Assembly: GCF_022867805.1 (NCBI RefSeq)
Contig: NZ_JALIFO010000006.1
Coordinates: 186,001 to 250,000, forward strand
Direction: 5' to 3'
DNA: 64,000 nucleotides
Origin: Cuneatibacter sp. NSJ-177
GTDB taxonomy: Bacteria > Bacillota > Clostridia > Lachnospirales > Lachnospiraceae
In this document: positions 51,352-60,856 of the stretch, piece after piece
How positions within the stretch are numbered: the stretch's first letter is position 1
Layout: each line of letters starts with the position of its first letter
Translations under genes and position numbers: made by a program
The notes under the pieces: model-generated
The model's database searches: none
What the model was told of the DNA's origin: nothing
Seen by the model: the letters and a program-made list of their open reading frames with translations, nothing else

Positions 51352-51671
51352 TTGTTCAGACAAGGAGCGTCCGCAGTTTGAGCCCTGCCGCCAAAGAAGA
51401 CAGTTAATTTACCAGGAAGAAGACCGGAAGGTTCGGTATGGAAACCATTGGATTTCCAAAAGGGAGCTTTGAAAAACAAGAATAGCGGGAGTTAACTTGA
51501 GAAAAGTAAGGGGGATGGTTTTGCGTGCGAAAAAATTGATGATACCATTAGTTTATTTGGAATATGTTTGAAAAAGAAACTGTGATAAACTCTAAATATC
51601 GAAAACCTAATCTTTTTAATATAAAATTAAAAAAATAGGTTGGGATCGAAAAAAAATCAGGGAGGTAAAGT

Positions 51672-53021
51672 ATGAAAAGGAAAATGTTTGGCAAAGTTGT
51701 CTCAGTCTGTCTCTGTTTGGCAATGGTGTTCGCCTTCACTGCCTGTAGTTCAGAATCGGGGGCCACAACAGAAGCGCCCGCTTCCGGCTCCGAATCACAG
51801 GCGCCTGCCACGGATAATACGAAGGCGGAAGCCACGACGGCTGCCCCTGCTGCTGCCGGCGATACGATTGAAATCGGCGCCGTTTTACCTTTGACCGGAT
51901 CGTCCACCGGCGAGTACCTGAAGGCAGCCATGGAAGTGGCCCAGGATATCATCAATAACTCCCATGATTTGGATTGGGATCTGGCAAAAAAGGAAGGAAT
52001 CCTGGGCGGATCAAAGATCGAACTGGTTTTTGCGGACCACGAAGCCAACTCGGATAAAGCCACCACCGAAGCCAGCAAACTTTTGGACCAGGGCGTCGTA
52101 GCGATCACCGGCGCATACAACAGCGGATGCTCTGCGGCAGTGGCGAATGCAGCGCTGGAATACAACGTTCCGATGATCTGCGGTTCCTCCAGCTCCGCAG
52201 CTCTGACCGACGGGACCACCTACGCATTCGGCTCCATTTTTAACCGGGTAGCGGCTAATGATGAGCAGGAGTCCGACGAATTCTTCGAATACCTGACGTA
52301 TCTCAATGAAAAGTACAATGCCGGCATTGAGAAGGTTGCCATTGCCTGGATCAATAATTCCTACGGCATCCACGCGGAAGAAATGTTTAAGAAATTTGCG
52401 GAACAGTATCACTTTGAGGTTGTGGAAAGCGTTTCCTACGATGCGTCCAGCACCTCCTTTGATACCGAGGCGGCAAAGATCAAAGAATCCGGCGCGCAGG
52501 TGGTCTTCCAGGCCTCCTACATCGGCGACCTGACTTCCTTTGCGAAAGCCTACAAGTCTCTGAATTTTGACCCGACGGCAATCATCTGTTACTGCGGCGG
52601 CTTCCAGGATGCTTCCTTTGCTGCGGTGGCGGCGGATCTCGGCACGGATACCTATGCCGGAGGCCAGGCCTGCACGGCCCAGCTTTCCAGCAAGATGGAG
52701 ATTTTTTCCTATGTAAATGAGCTGTACAAGGCGAAAACCGGCCAGGACATCGACGGTCCGGCCCTCGAAGAATTTGCTTCCGTTATTGTAGCGGCCCAGG
52801 GAATTGAGAAGGCGGGCAGCACCGACGCCGACGCCATCATCAAAGCGCTGAAAGAAAATAAATTTGAAGCTCCGTATCTGATCACAGAAGAAATCCAGTT
52901 TGACGAAAATGGCCAGAACATTATCATGCCGGCCGTCGTCACACAGTTGATCCAAGGGAAGTATGAGGTGGTCTATCCGATCAACGATTACACCACGGCA
53001 GAACCCGTGCTGAATCCGTAA
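51672..53021 (+). CDS. Branched-chain amino acid-type ABC binding lipoprotein (LivK-like)
   Basis: 449 residues. Lipoprotein signal with C25 (FTACSSE), a Ser/Thr/Ala/Pro spacer (to about 65), then a type I periplasmic binding fold beginning IEIGAVLPLTGSSTGEY. The pocket motif CGSSSSAALTDGTTYAFG and the hinge region LGTDTYAGGQACTAQL fit the Liv/amide-urea group. Binds a small amide, amino acid or similar solute for the permeases encoded next. RBS GGGAGGTAAAGT. A terminator lies between it and the permease genes. Confidence 0.92.
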   Translation: MKRKMFGKVVSVCLCLAMVFAFTACSSESGATTEAPASGSESQAPATDNTKAEATTAAPAAAGDTIEIGAVLPLTGSSTGEYLKAAMEVAQDIINNSHDLDWDLAKKEGILGGSKIELVFADHEANSDKATTEASKLLDQGVVAITGAYNSGCSAAVANAALEYNVPMICGSSSSAALTDGTTYAFGSIFNRVAANDEQESDEFFEYLTYLNEKYNAGIEKVAIAWINNSYGIHAEEMFKKFAEQYHFEVVESVSYDASSTSFDTEAAKIKESGAQVVFQASYIGDLTSFAKAYKSLNFDPTAIICYCGGFQDASFAAVAADLGTDTYAGGQACTAQLSSKMEIFSYVNELYKAKTGQDIDGPALEEFASVIVAAQGIEKAGSTDADAIIKALKENKFEAPYLITEEIQFDENGQNIIMPAVVTQLIQGKYEVVYPINDYTTAEPVLNP

Positions 53022-53029
53022 ATTTAGCA

Positions 53030-53063
53030 AAGGGAGGCCGGAAAAGAACCGGCCTCCCTTTTT
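53030..53063 (+). terminator. Intra-operon terminator between livK and livH
   Basis: AGGGAGGCCGG pairs with CCGGCCTCCCT around AAAAGAA, followed by five T. It probably reduces permease expression relative to the binding protein. Confidence 0.85.
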
Positions 53064-53097
53064 GGAACACAGGCTCTGTGAGGAACAGGAGGATTTT

Positions 53098-53949
53098 ATG
53101 GGACAGATCATGATCAATGGGCTCATGAACGGTTTCGTCTATGCGCTGGTTGCCGTTGGCCTGACGCTCACCTGGGGAGTGATGGACATCGTCAATTTTG
53201 CCCATGGCGAGATGCTGCTCTGGGGCATGTATGCGGCATTCTGGATTTGGAGTCTCCTCTCCATTGACCCGATCCTATCTTTGCCGATCGTTATACTCCT
53301 TATTTTTATTCTGGGCGTGCTGATGTATTTCCTGGTCATCAAACGAGTGTTAAACGCCCCGCCTTTGACGGCGCTTTTGGCTACCTTTGGTCTCAGCATG
53401 GTTTTGAAAAATTTAACTCAGTTTTTCTGGACCGCCAACTACCGGAACATTACAAACCCCCTGGTCGGGAGCGACAGCATCCAGATCGGAGAACTGTTCA
53501 TCCGGAAAGACTATATTGTGGCCGCCGTGGGATCCCTGCTGCTGACCTTTGTGGTCATCTGGTTCGTCAATAAGACGAAGACCGGCGTGGCAATCAAAGC
53601 CACCTCGATGAACAAAAGCGCGGCAAAACTGATGGGAATCAATACCAGCAAGATCTTTGCGATTACCTTTGGGCTTTCAGGAGCCTGCGTCGGTGCAGCC
53701 GCGGCCCTGATGTCCTCCTTTACCCCGATCTATCCGGAAGCCTGCGCGCTCTACAGTACGTTAGCCTTTGTCATTGTAGCGCTCGGCGGCTTCGGGAACA
53801 TCAAGGGGGCCTTGTTCGCCGGTCTTTTGATCGGCCTTGCCGAGGCGGTGGGCGGATACCTGATCGGTACCTCGTTTAAGTATCTGGTGGTTTTCGTGAT
53901 CTACCTTGTAGCCATTCAAATTCGTCCAAAGGGGTTGTTCGGATGGTAA
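53098..53949 (+). CDS. livH: Branched-chain-type ABC permease LivH
   Basis: 283 residues, about eight transmembrane helices. Family signatures are NGFVYALVAVGLTLTWGVMDIVNFAHGE near the N-terminus (residues split over helices 1 and 2) and ALGGFGNIKGALFAGLLIGL towards the end. One of two channel subunits. Start at ATG 53098 after AGGAGGATTTT; the frame opening at 53062 is ignored. Overlaps livM by 7 nt. Confidence 0.93.
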   Translation: MGQIMINGLMNGFVYALVAVGLTLTWGVMDIVNFAHGEMLLWGMYAAFWIWSLLSIDPILSLPIVILLIFILGVLMYFLVIKRVLNAPPLTALLATFGLSMVLKNLTQFFWTANYRNITNPLVGSDSIQIGELFIRKDYIVAAVGSLLLTFVVIWFVNKTKTGVAIKATSMNKSAAKLMGINTSKIFAITFGLSGACVGAAAALMSSFTPIYPEACALYSTLAFVIVALGGFGNIKGALFAGLLIGLAEAVGGYLIGTSFKYLVVFVIYLVAIQIRPKGLFGW

Positions 53950-54986
53950 TGCTGAAAAAATACCGGTTTGCAATCGTAATCTTTGCTGCACTTTTCCTTA
54001 TCCCTCTTACGATTGGAAACAATACGGATGTCCATAACGTGATCATTTATATGCTGATTTATGCCATGGCCGGGGAAGCCTGGAACCTGATCACCGGTTT
54101 TACCGGGCAGACTTCTTTCGGGCACGCCGCCTATTTTGGAATCGGCGCATATACTTCCACCGTCCTGCTGGAATATTTTCATATCACTCCCTGGGTCGGG
54201 ATGTTTACAGGCGGGATCATTGCCGCGGCGCTGGCCTTTGTGATCAATTTTAAAATGTTCCGATTAAAGGGCCACTATTTCGCCATTGCAACGCTCTGTG
54301 TGGCGGAGATCCTCCGGGTGCTGTTCAGCAAGTGGAGTTACGTGGGCGCCGGCGACGGCATCGCGCTGACTCCCATCAATACGCTGGTGGAAGGATCCTC
54401 CAAGTCGGCCTGGGGAAAGATTGCCTGGCTGAGCCTGGACGTCAGAAACCGCATTCCGTTTTTGATCGTCACCCTGGCCGTATTTATCCTGGTCTTCATC
54501 CTCTGCCTGGCTTTGGAGCACTCCAAGCTTGGATTTTATTGGAAGGCGATCCGGGAGAGCCATGAGGTGGCGGAGTCGGTCGGCGTTAACCCGCGGAATT
54601 ATAAGCTGGCCGCCATGTGCATCAGTGCATTCCTGGCCGCCGTCGGCGGTACCTTCTTCGCTCAGTTTTTCAAATACATCGATGCGGAGACCGTATTTCC
54701 CTTGAGCGTCTCCATGATCTTTGTACTGGTCACGGTTCTCGGCGGGATCGGGAACGTGTACGGCCCGATTATCGGTTCGGCAATCTATTACTCGCTGGAA
54801 CTTTGGATGCGGCGGCTGACCGGAGGTTCCGGTTCCGGGCTGAATCTGATTATTTTCGGCCTGCTGATTGTGCTGGTCACTTGCTTTGAGCCTCAGGGGA
54901 TCATCGGCGTGGCAAAGCGGATTCAAAGCCGGTTTACCCGGAAGAAGGAAGCGGGAGGTGATGGTAAGATTGAAACCCATTCTTGA
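53943..54986 (+). CDS. livM: Branched-chain-type ABC permease LivM
   Basis: 347 residues, about nine to ten transmembrane helices. The LivM-type segments YAMAGEAWNLITGFTGQTSFG, FRLKGHYFAIATLCVAE and VTVLGGIGNVYGPIIGSAI are present. Second channel subunit, pairing with LivH. Begins ATGGTAATG within the last codons of livH; the second ATG (53949) is equally possible. Ends inside the first codons of livG. Confidence 0.93.
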   Translation: MVMLKKYRFAIVIFAALFLIPLTIGNNTDVHNVIIYMLIYAMAGEAWNLITGFTGQTSFGHAAYFGIGAYTSTVLLEYFHITPWVGMFTGGIIAAALAFVINFKMFRLKGHYFAIATLCVAEILRVLFSKWSYVGAGDGIALTPINTLVEGSSKSAWGKIAWLSLDVRNRIPFLIVTLAVFILVFILCLALEHSKLGFYWKAIRESHEVAESVGVNPRNYKLAAMCISAFLAAVGGTFFAQFFKYIDAETVFPLSVSMIFVLVTVLGGIGNVYGPIIGSAIYYSLELWMRRLTGGSGSGLNLIIFGLLIVLVTCFEPQGIIGVAKRIQSRFTRKKEAGGDGKIETHS

Positions 54987-55710
54987 GATTCGGAATATCA
55001 CGAAAAAGTTTGGCAGCCTGGTGGCCAATGAGGACGTTTCCTTCACCGTCGGGGAAAAAGAGATTGTCAGCCTGATCGGACCGAACGGAGCCGGAAAAAC
55101 CACCCTGTTCAACAGTATCGCGGGTTTTTATCCCCCCACCTCCGGAACCGTCTTGTTTCACGGAAAAGATATCACCGGGCTTCCGTCCTATAAGATCTGC
55201 AAGCTGGGGGTCACCAGAACCTTTCAGATTGTGCAGACGCTAAAAGAAATGACGGTGGAAGAAAATATCATGACCGGCGCCTTCCTCCACACCAACAGCG
55301 CGAAAAAGGCCAGAGAGGCGGCAGGGGAGATTCTGGAACTGACCGGTCTGACCGCCAAAAAAGATGTGCTGGGGGGAAGCCTGACCATCGTCGACAAAAA
55401 GCGGGTGGAAATCGCCCGCGCCCTGGCCACAAAGCCGGAGCTTTTGATGCTGGATGAATGTATGGCCGGTTTGAACCAGACGGAGATTAAAGACGTGATG
55501 CAGTTGTGTTTAACGCTGCGGGAGAAGGGGCTGTCCCTTTTGGTCGTAGAGCATATCATGGAAGCGATCATGCCGATCTCCGACAAGATTGTGGTTCTGA
55601 ATGCAGGAAAGAAGATCGCAGAAGGCCTGCCGAAGGATATTGTAAACAACGAAGAGGTTATCAAAGCTTATTTGGGAGACAGATATCATGCTAAAAGTGG
55701 AAAATCTTAA
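54961..55710 (+). CDS. livG: Branched-chain-type ABC ATPase LivG
   Basis: 249 residues with Walker A GPNGAGKT, the LivG-type GVTRTFQIVQTLKEMTVEEN segment and a variant signature/Walker B region (IARALATKPELLMLDECMAGLN). The usual LSGGQ appears as GGSLTIVDKKRVEIA, a deviation from the consensus LSYGQQRRLEIA. Start ATG 54961 is only 2 nt after GGGAGG; TTG 54970 with 11-nt spacing is an alternative. Overlaps livM by 26 nt and livF by 23 nt. Confidence 0.92.
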   Translation: MVRLKPILEIRNITKKFGSLVANEDVSFTVGEKEIVSLIGPNGAGKTTLFNSIAGFYPPTSGTVLFHGKDITGLPSYKICKLGVTRTFQIVQTLKEMTVEENIMTGAFLHTNSAKKAREAAGEILELTGLTAKKDVLGGSLTIVDKKRVEIARALATKPELLMLDECMAGLNQTEIKDVMQLCLTLREKGLSLLVVEHIMEAIMPISDKIVVLNAGKKIAEGLPKDIVNNEEVIKAYLGDRYHAKSGKS

Positions 55711-56392
55711 ATTGGGATATGACGGCGTACCGGTCATTTTCGATGTATCCCTGGAGGTGCATGAGAAGGAAATCGTCTCCATCGTCGGTTCCAACGGCGC
55801 AGGAAAATCAACGATTCTCCGGGGGCTTTCGGGCCTTCTCAAACCAATGGCCGGAACGATCACGTACATGGGGCAGAAAATCAATCAGGTGCCCGCCCAC
55901 AAGCTGGTGGAGATGGGGATGGCCCATGTGCCGGAAGGACGCCAGCTCTTTGGGAAGCTGTCGGTAAAAGAAAATCTGATGATGGGCGCCTATGTGCTCA
56001 AAGACGAGGTGACCAAGAAAGACTGCCTGGAGCAGGTGTTTGAGCTGTTCCCCCGACTGAAAGAGCGGGAAAACCAGGCGGCGGAAACCTTCAGCGGCGG
56101 GGAGCAGCAGATGCTGGCGATCGCCAGAGGAATGATGAGCCGTCCCAAGCTTTTGATGATTGATGAGATGAGCCTGGGGCTGGCGCCGGTTCTGGTGGAT
56201 AAGGTCATGGATTCTCTGAAAGTGATCAATTCCATCGGGATCACGGTACTGCTGGTGGAACAGAAGGTGCAGGAGGCGCTGGAATACGCTGACCGCGGCT
56301 ATGTCCTCCAGAACGGAAGAATGGTCATCAGCGGCACCAACGAAGAGCTGCTGGCGTCCGACATTGTGAAAAAAGCTTACCTCGGCATGTAA
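55688..56392 (+). CDS. livF: Branched-chain-type ABC ATPase LivF
   Basis: 234 residues with Walker A GSNGAGKST, signature FSGGEQQMLAIARG and Walker B LLMIDEMSLGLAPVLV, plus the LivF-specific HVPEGRQLFGKLSV segment. Second ATPase, pairing with LivG to energise LivHM. Last gene of the operon; a terminator follows after 20 nt. Confidence 0.95.
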   Translation: MLKVENLKLGYDGVPVIFDVSLEVHEKEIVSIVGSNGAGKSTILRGLSGLLKPMAGTITYMGQKINQVPAHKLVEMGMAHVPEGRQLFGKLSVKENLMMGAYVLKDEVTKKDCLEQVFELFPRLKERENQAAETFSGGEQQMLAIARGMMSRPKLLMIDEMSLGLAPVLVDKVMDSLKVINSIGITVLLVEQKVQEALEYADRGYVLQNGRMVISGTNEELLASDIVKKAYLGM

Positions 56393-56412
56393 CGGCGGAG
56401 GATGAGCCATAG

Positions 56413-56456
56413 GCCGGAGATTCCCGAATGTGCGAGCAGCGGGATCTCCGGTTTTT
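56413..56456 (+). terminator. Terminator of the liv operon
   Basis: CCGGAGAT (56414-56421) with CCC just after it pairs with GGG and ATCTCCGG (56444-56451), followed by TTTTTCTTT. Confidence 0.88.
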
Positions 56457-56502
56457 CTTTGCCGGGATTGCGGATCAATCGTGCGGCTTATTACGGATTT
56501 AC

Positions 56503-56531
56503 TTGAAATGATGGGGCAATTATGCCATAAT
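56503..56531 (+). promoter_or_regulatory. Promoter of the LysR-GPH symporter operon
   Basis: -35 TTGAAA (56503-56508), a 17-nt spacer and -10 CATAAT (56526-56531), about 30 nt before the ATG. Confidence 0.65.
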
Positions 56532-56565
56532 AAATAGAAATAACGAGCGTTGTGGTGGGAAAGGT

Positions 56566-57450
56566 ATGTCGATTGATAAATATCGGGTTTTGTTGAAAGT
56601 TTTAGAAACCAAGAGTATCCAGAAGGCGGCCAAGGCTCTGAATCAGGCTCCATCCACGGTCAGTTATGCGATCGCAAGCCTGGAGGATGAGCTGGGAATT
56701 CCGATTTTAACCCGCAGTCACCGCGGAGTTTATTTGACTGCCTATGGGGAGGAGATCCTGCCGAAGGTCCGGCAGCTGATGGATTGTCAAAAAGAGATTG
56801 AACTGCTGGCGGTCCAGTACCGGCGGTTTCATTCCGGCGTCCTGCATGTGGGAGGATCCCAGACTTTCCTGGCCCGCTATGTCGCGGATCTTTTGACGGC
56901 GCTGGGGGAATCCTGCGGAATCCAGGCGGAGCTGCAAATTCGTCCCTATCAGGAGATAGAAACCGATCTCTATAAAGGAAATCTGGACGTGGCCTTCCTT
57001 CCAAAGACCATTCTGCCGGACTTTAAATTCATTCCGCTGGTGGAAAACCACTTTGTCTTTATCTTGCCAGAGGATCATCCGCTGGCCGGCCGGGAGTCTG
57101 CGACGCTGGGAGAGGTAAAGGAAGAAAACATCATGGTGCCGGACTGGTTTTCTCACCACCCGGAGCTGAATTTCTGGCAGGAACTGCTGCAGAAAGAATT
57201 TCCGAGGGACCATCTTTATTCGGTGGACGATGTCAGCGCGACGATTTCTCTGGTTCAAAACCATTTCGGCGTGGGAATTTTGTTTGAATCGATTCTTCCC
57301 GCAGCGCGGGATTTTGTGACTTGCAGGGTAACGGGCGTGGATTCTTATCCGGTGGGAATGATGTTTTTAAATACCACTTTATCCCCGGCGATGCGCACAT
57401 TTGTAAAATTCTCCAAGCAATATTTTCAGGAAAAAGGGCTGAAGCTGTAG
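56566..57450 (+). CDS. LysR-family transcriptional regulator
   Basis: 294 residues: HTH (about 1-60; SIQKAAKALNQAPSTVSYAIASLEDELGIPILTRS, listed as separate helix segments) and an effector domain. It is followed after 10 nt by a GPH-type symporter gene in the same direction, so it probably controls that gene and itself. Unlike the other three LysR genes here, it is not divergent from its target. Ligand unknown. Confidence 0.9.
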   Translation: MSIDKYRVLLKVLETKSIQKAAKALNQAPSTVSYAIASLEDELGIPILTRSHRGVYLTAYGEEILPKVRQLMDCQKEIELLAVQYRRFHSGVLHVGGSQTFLARYVADLLTALGESCGIQAELQIRPYQEIETDLYKGNLDVAFLPKTILPDFKFIPLVENHFVFILPEDHPLAGRESATLGEVKEENIMVPDWFSHHPELNFWQELLQKEFPRDHLYSVDDVSATISLVQNHFGVGILFESILPAARDFVTCRVTGVDSYPVGMMFLNTTLSPAMRTFVKFSKQYFQEKGLKL

Positions 57451-57460
57451 GGAGGTGCCG

Positions 57461-58855
57461 ATGGAAAAAAGAACGTCTACCATGAGCCGCGGGGAATTGG
57501 TTGGATACGGCTTCGGTGATTTGGCGGGCCAGCTGCTGATCAATTTTGTCAGTATGTTCTTTTTGATCTACTGCACGGATATTCTGATGATATCTGCCGA
57601 AGCGGCCGGACGGATTTTTTTATTTACCCGGATCAGCGACGCGGTGACCGACCTGATTATGGGGCGGGCGGCGGACCGGACGAGAACTCGCTTCGGGTGC
57701 TACCGGCCTTGGATTCTGGCCGGGATTCCGGTGGCGTCGATTTCCATTGTAATGATGTTTTCCCGCGCGGCGCTCCGGAAGGAGGAGGCGATTATCTGGA
57801 TGGCTTCCTGGTATTTCATCTACAGCCTGGGCACGACCATGACGGGCGTTCCTTACGGGGCCCTGCCCAATGTGACCACGATGGACCGCCGGGAACGGAC
57901 TTTGATGGGAGTCATCCGGGACTACGGGGCGAATTTGGCCGGATTTCTGATCAGCACCTTTGGAACGATTCTGGCGCTGACGTTCAGCGAAAATGAGCAG
58001 GCCCCGGACGCCGGCGGCTACCGGGCAACGGTACTCCTGGTGGCGGGTTTTGCTGTGATTGGCTATCTGGTTGTGTTCTTTACCCAGAAGGAGCGTTACC
58101 GGATGCCCCGAAATGATGCGGATGCCAAAGCGGCGCTCCACGCCTTTTTCAAAAATAAGCCTGCCATGTGCCTGATCGGGATTGCTCTGGTATTTTCTTT
58201 TTGTCTCAATTTCCGTACCGCCTGTACCAGTTATTTTTGCATTTATTATTTAAAGAAGACCGAGGCGATTTCCGTCCTGTTGTCAGTGGTATTTACCATG
58301 CCTTTATTCTTGCTGCCGCTGGTGCCGAAGATGATTCAATGGGTCGGAAAACGGAATATGCTGATGGTTTCGGGGGTTCTCCCGGTTTTTTCCGGGATCC
58401 TGGTCTTTGTCAGTGAGAAAAACATGGTTTGGCTGGTAGTTTCGTCTATTCTGCTTGGAATCGCTCTTAGCTGTGTCTTCGCCCTGGTATGGGCATCGAT
58501 CCCGGAAGCGGCGGAATTCGGCGAGATTGAAACCGGCGTCTGTTGTCCCGGCGTCATCTATGCCATTGCTACCTTTGCGATCAAATGCGGAAGCGGATTT
58601 TCCGTTTATTTTGCCAGCCTCGTCATGGATTCGATCGGATACAATTACGCGCTGGAAGTTCAGTCGGTGGCGACGGAGCGTGGCTTTGCTTTTTGGTATG
58701 GGATTTTACCGGTGGTGGCCGGGATTTTGATGGTGTTCATTTCTGGGCGCTATCATCTCGATGAATCCACGGTTTTGAAGAATACGGAGAAAATCCGAAA
58801 GAAGCGCCTGACTGTCGTGGATGGCTATGTGCAGGCGGGTAAAGAAGGGGAATGA
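57461..58855 (+). CDS. GPH-family (glycoside-pentoside-hexuronide type) symporter
   Basis: 464 residues, 12 transmembrane helices. Family marks are GYGFGDLAGQLLINF near the N-terminus, DAVTDLIMGRAADRTRTRFG with YRPW just after, and a later PEAAEFGEIETG motif, which corresponds to the conserved D-GE-TG segment in sugar:cation symporters. Likely imports a glycoside or sugar acid. ATG 57461 after GGGAGGTGCCG is preferred to GTG 57455. Overlaps the next gene by 4 nt. Confidence 0.9.
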   Translation: MEKRTSTMSRGELVGYGFGDLAGQLLINFVSMFFLIYCTDILMISAEAAGRIFLFTRISDAVTDLIMGRAADRTRTRFGCYRPWILAGIPVASISIVMMFSRAALRKEEAIIWMASWYFIYSLGTTMTGVPYGALPNVTTMDRRERTLMGVIRDYGANLAGFLISTFGTILALTFSENEQAPDAGGYRATVLLVAGFAVIGYLVVFFTQKERYRMPRNDADAKAALHAFFKNKPAMCLIGIALVFSFCLNFRTACTSYFCIYYLKKTEAISVLLSVVFTMPLFLLPLVPKMIQWVGKRNMLMVSGVLPVFSGILVFVSEKNMVWLVVSSILLGIALSCVFALVWASIPEAAEFGEIETGVCCPGVIYAIATFAIKCGSGFSVYFASLVMDSIGYNYALEVQSVATERGFAFWYGILPVVAGILMVFISGRYHLDESTVLKNTEKIRKKRLTVVDGYVQAGKEGE

Positions 58856-59610
58856 TGGAAGAAGAACAAATTTTGCGAAAACGCTTTCTCGATTTAGCGG
58901 AAAAGGCGTACCGGCAGAACCTTTATTGCTACACCGGCTTTTTGTCGATGGCGGAGCAGAGCGTGCTTGGGGCCATGGGACGGGATCTGGCTTTTGTGGA
59001 AGTCCGTCTCTTCGGAGGCCGGGAGGGCTGCGACCGCCAGATGGCGGAATTTGGTTCGGAAAAGGATTTTGGCTACCCGGGAGAATTTCCGATCGCTCTC
59101 CTGCATGTCTCGCCAAAGCAGGAAAAGTTTGCGGATAAACTGACCCATCGGGATTTTTTAGGAGCCATCTTGAATCTGGGCCTGGAGCGGGATGTGATCG
59201 GGGATATCCTGGTGAGCGGCAAGGATGCCTATGTTTTTTGCTCGGAACAGATGGCCCCATTTCTATGCGAGAACCTGGACCGCGTCAAACATACGGCTGT
59301 GACCTGCGAACCGGCGGGCGAAATTCCGGAGGAGATTGCTGTGCGGAAGGAAGAACGCCTGCTGCTGACGGCTTCCGAGAGAGCGGACGCCGTGATCGCA
59401 GCTTTGTGCGGAAAGTCGCGGAGTCAGGTGGCGGAGATGTTTCGCAGAAAACTTATCTTTATTAATGGAAGAGAGGCGGAGAATTCCAGCTATTTCTTAA
59501 AACCCGGAGACAGGATTGCCGTGCGGGGATTTGGAAAAGCAGTCTATCAGGGAGTGGAAGGGGAGACAAAGAAGGGACGATGCCGTGTCCGAATGGAAGT
59601 GCTACTGTAA
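58852..59610 (+). CDS. YlmH-like S4-domain RNA-binding protein
   Basis: 252 residues. The N-terminal two thirds match the YlmH family, known in Bacilli and Clostridia for ribosome-associated and division-linked roles. The C-terminal S4 domain (about 175-240) has SRSQVAEMFRRKLIFINGRE and LKPGDRIAVRGFGK. It begins ATGATG, overlapping the symporter stop by 4 nt; functional linkage to the symporter is unlikely and the coupling may be accidental. The division-cluster neighbours seen in other genomes are absent here. Confidence 0.85.
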   Translation: MMEEEQILRKRFLDLAEKAYRQNLYCYTGFLSMAEQSVLGAMGRDLAFVEVRLFGGREGCDRQMAEFGSEKDFGYPGEFPIALLHVSPKQEKFADKLTHRDFLGAILNLGLERDVIGDILVSGKDAYVFCSEQMAPFLCENLDRVKHTAVTCEPAGEIPEEIAVRKEERLLLTASERADAVIAALCGKSRSQVAEMFRRKLIFINGREAENSSYFLKPGDRIAVRGFGKAVYQGVEGETKKGRCRVRMEVLL

Positions 59611-59723
59611 TCTTAAGAAAATTGTAGGATTTTGTCCCAAATTCGGTTACAAGTCATTTACAAATTTTCTCTATACTGATTATGACAAAAGCAAACGGTT
59701 CATACGGGGAGTGTTGAGGCGGA

Positions 59724-60509
59724 ATGAGCGAGAAGGTATGGAGGAATGAAGACGACGGGAAAAACAGCCAGGTACGGGAGAATAGTTGGGAACAGCGAGT
59801 GGAGAGCAAAAGGAAAAAACAGAAGCAGGAACGGCAGATCCGGGCCGCAGTCTATGCCGGAATTTTGCTCGTGGTTTTTCTGTTTGGCTTTGTGACCGGA
59901 AAGGGATGCCAGGGCGGGGCCGCGGAAGTACAGGCCGCCGGGGGGAAGATCCCTGATGTGGAAAAAAGTACGGTGGCCGTGAAGATGGGAGAGGTGCGAA
60001 AGCTGCCGGAATATGTGGACGAGCAGTACCTGACGGTCAATCCTCATTCCAGGCCGGGGAAAGCAACCGGCGACATCCATGCGGTGGTGATTCATTATGT
60101 GGGGAATCCGGGAACGACGGCGCAGCAGAACCGGGATTATTTTGAGGATTTGGCATCCGGGGAAGAGGATGTCTACATGAGCAGCAATTTTGTGATTGGG
60201 CTAAACGGGGAAGTGATTGCCTGCGTGCCCCTGGGGGAGGTGGCATACGCCTCCAACAACCGGAACAGCGATACGATTTCCATCGAGAACTGTCATCCGG
60301 ACGAGACGGGAAAGTTCAACGACGCCACCTATCAGTCCTTGGTAAAGCTGACGGGCTGGCTCTGCCGCCAGTATCAGCTGGACCCGCAAAACGGCGGGGT
60401 GATCCGCCACCATGAGGTGACGGGGAAATGCTGCCCCAAGTATTTTGTGGAGCATGAGGAAGCGTGGAAACAGTTTTTGCAGGATGTAGATGCCTGGCTG
60501 AAGAAATGA
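59724..60509 (+). CDS. N-acetylmuramoyl-L-alanine amidase (Amidase_2), membrane-anchored
   Basis: 261 residues. A charged N-terminus is followed by one transmembrane helix (about 46-64) and an Amidase_2 domain. Zinc ligands are visible: His in AVVIHYVGNPG, His in GGVIRHHEVTG and the KCCPKYF segment with the third ligand position. Cleaves the bond between muramic acid and the peptide stem. The tethered form suggests turnover of wall at the membrane surface. It lies 113 nt after the YlmH-like gene. Confidence 0.9.
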   Translation: MSEKVWRNEDDGKNSQVRENSWEQRVESKRKKQKQERQIRAAVYAGILLVVFLFGFVTGKGCQGGAAEVQAAGGKIPDVEKSTVAVKMGEVRKLPEYVDEQYLTVNPHSRPGKATGDIHAVVIHYVGNPGTTAQQNRDYFEDLASGEEDVYMSSNFVIGLNGEVIACVPLGEVAYASNNRNSDTISIENCHPDETGKFNDATYQSLVKLTGWLCRQYQLDPQNGGVIRHHEVTGKCCPKYFVEHEEAWKQFLQDVDAWLKK

Positions 60510-60517
60510 GGTTGAGA

Positions 60518-60724
60518 ATGAAAATAACAGAGAGAACAAAAATTTCGGAGCTGCTGCAGACGGATGAACGGGCGGCGCAGGTGCTGGCTTCTGTGGGGCT
60601 TTCCTGTGTCGGCTGCCTGACCGGCGGGGAGGAAACCTTGGCGGAAGCAGCGGCAGAGCACGGGATGGACCCGGTTCTTTTGGTAAGGAAGCTGAATCTG
60701 TACTTGAATGAAACCATTGAATAA
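60518..60724 (+). CDS. DUF1858 small protein
   Basis: 68 residues of the DUF1858 family: KISELLQTDERAAQVLA, then GLSCVGCLTGGEETLAEAA with the conserved CxxC, and HGMDPVLLVRKLNLYL. Related small domains are found in hybrid-cluster-type proteins of anaerobes and may bind metal through CxxC. Start chosen at ATG 60518 (GAGGTTGAG), 8 nt after the amidase stop, rather than the earlier frame opening at 60464 inside that gene. Function unknown. Confidence 0.85.
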   Translation: MKITERTKISELLQTDERAAQVLASVGLSCVGCLTGGEETLAEAAAEHGMDPVLLVRKLNLYLNETIE

Positions 60725-60856
60725 TACAACGGCTCCTGTAAATTCCGCTTGTAATTGCCGGCCGGAAGGGGTATACTGTTTTTATTCCCGGATGCGGTGC
60801 GGTTTTGGAATACCGGACGGTGATCCGGGAAAATAAGCGGGGAAGGAGGGAAAAGC

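Noticed and set aside
51448-51459. TTGGA-TT-TCCAA dyad before livK as a copy of the TTGGAT-A-ATCCAA site at 37373
   Set aside because: Only five-base arms and different spacing; too short to claim a shared operator.
54868-54960. An upstream extension of LivG
   Set aside because: It would overlap livM by over 100 nt; the RBS GGGAGG lies just before 54961.
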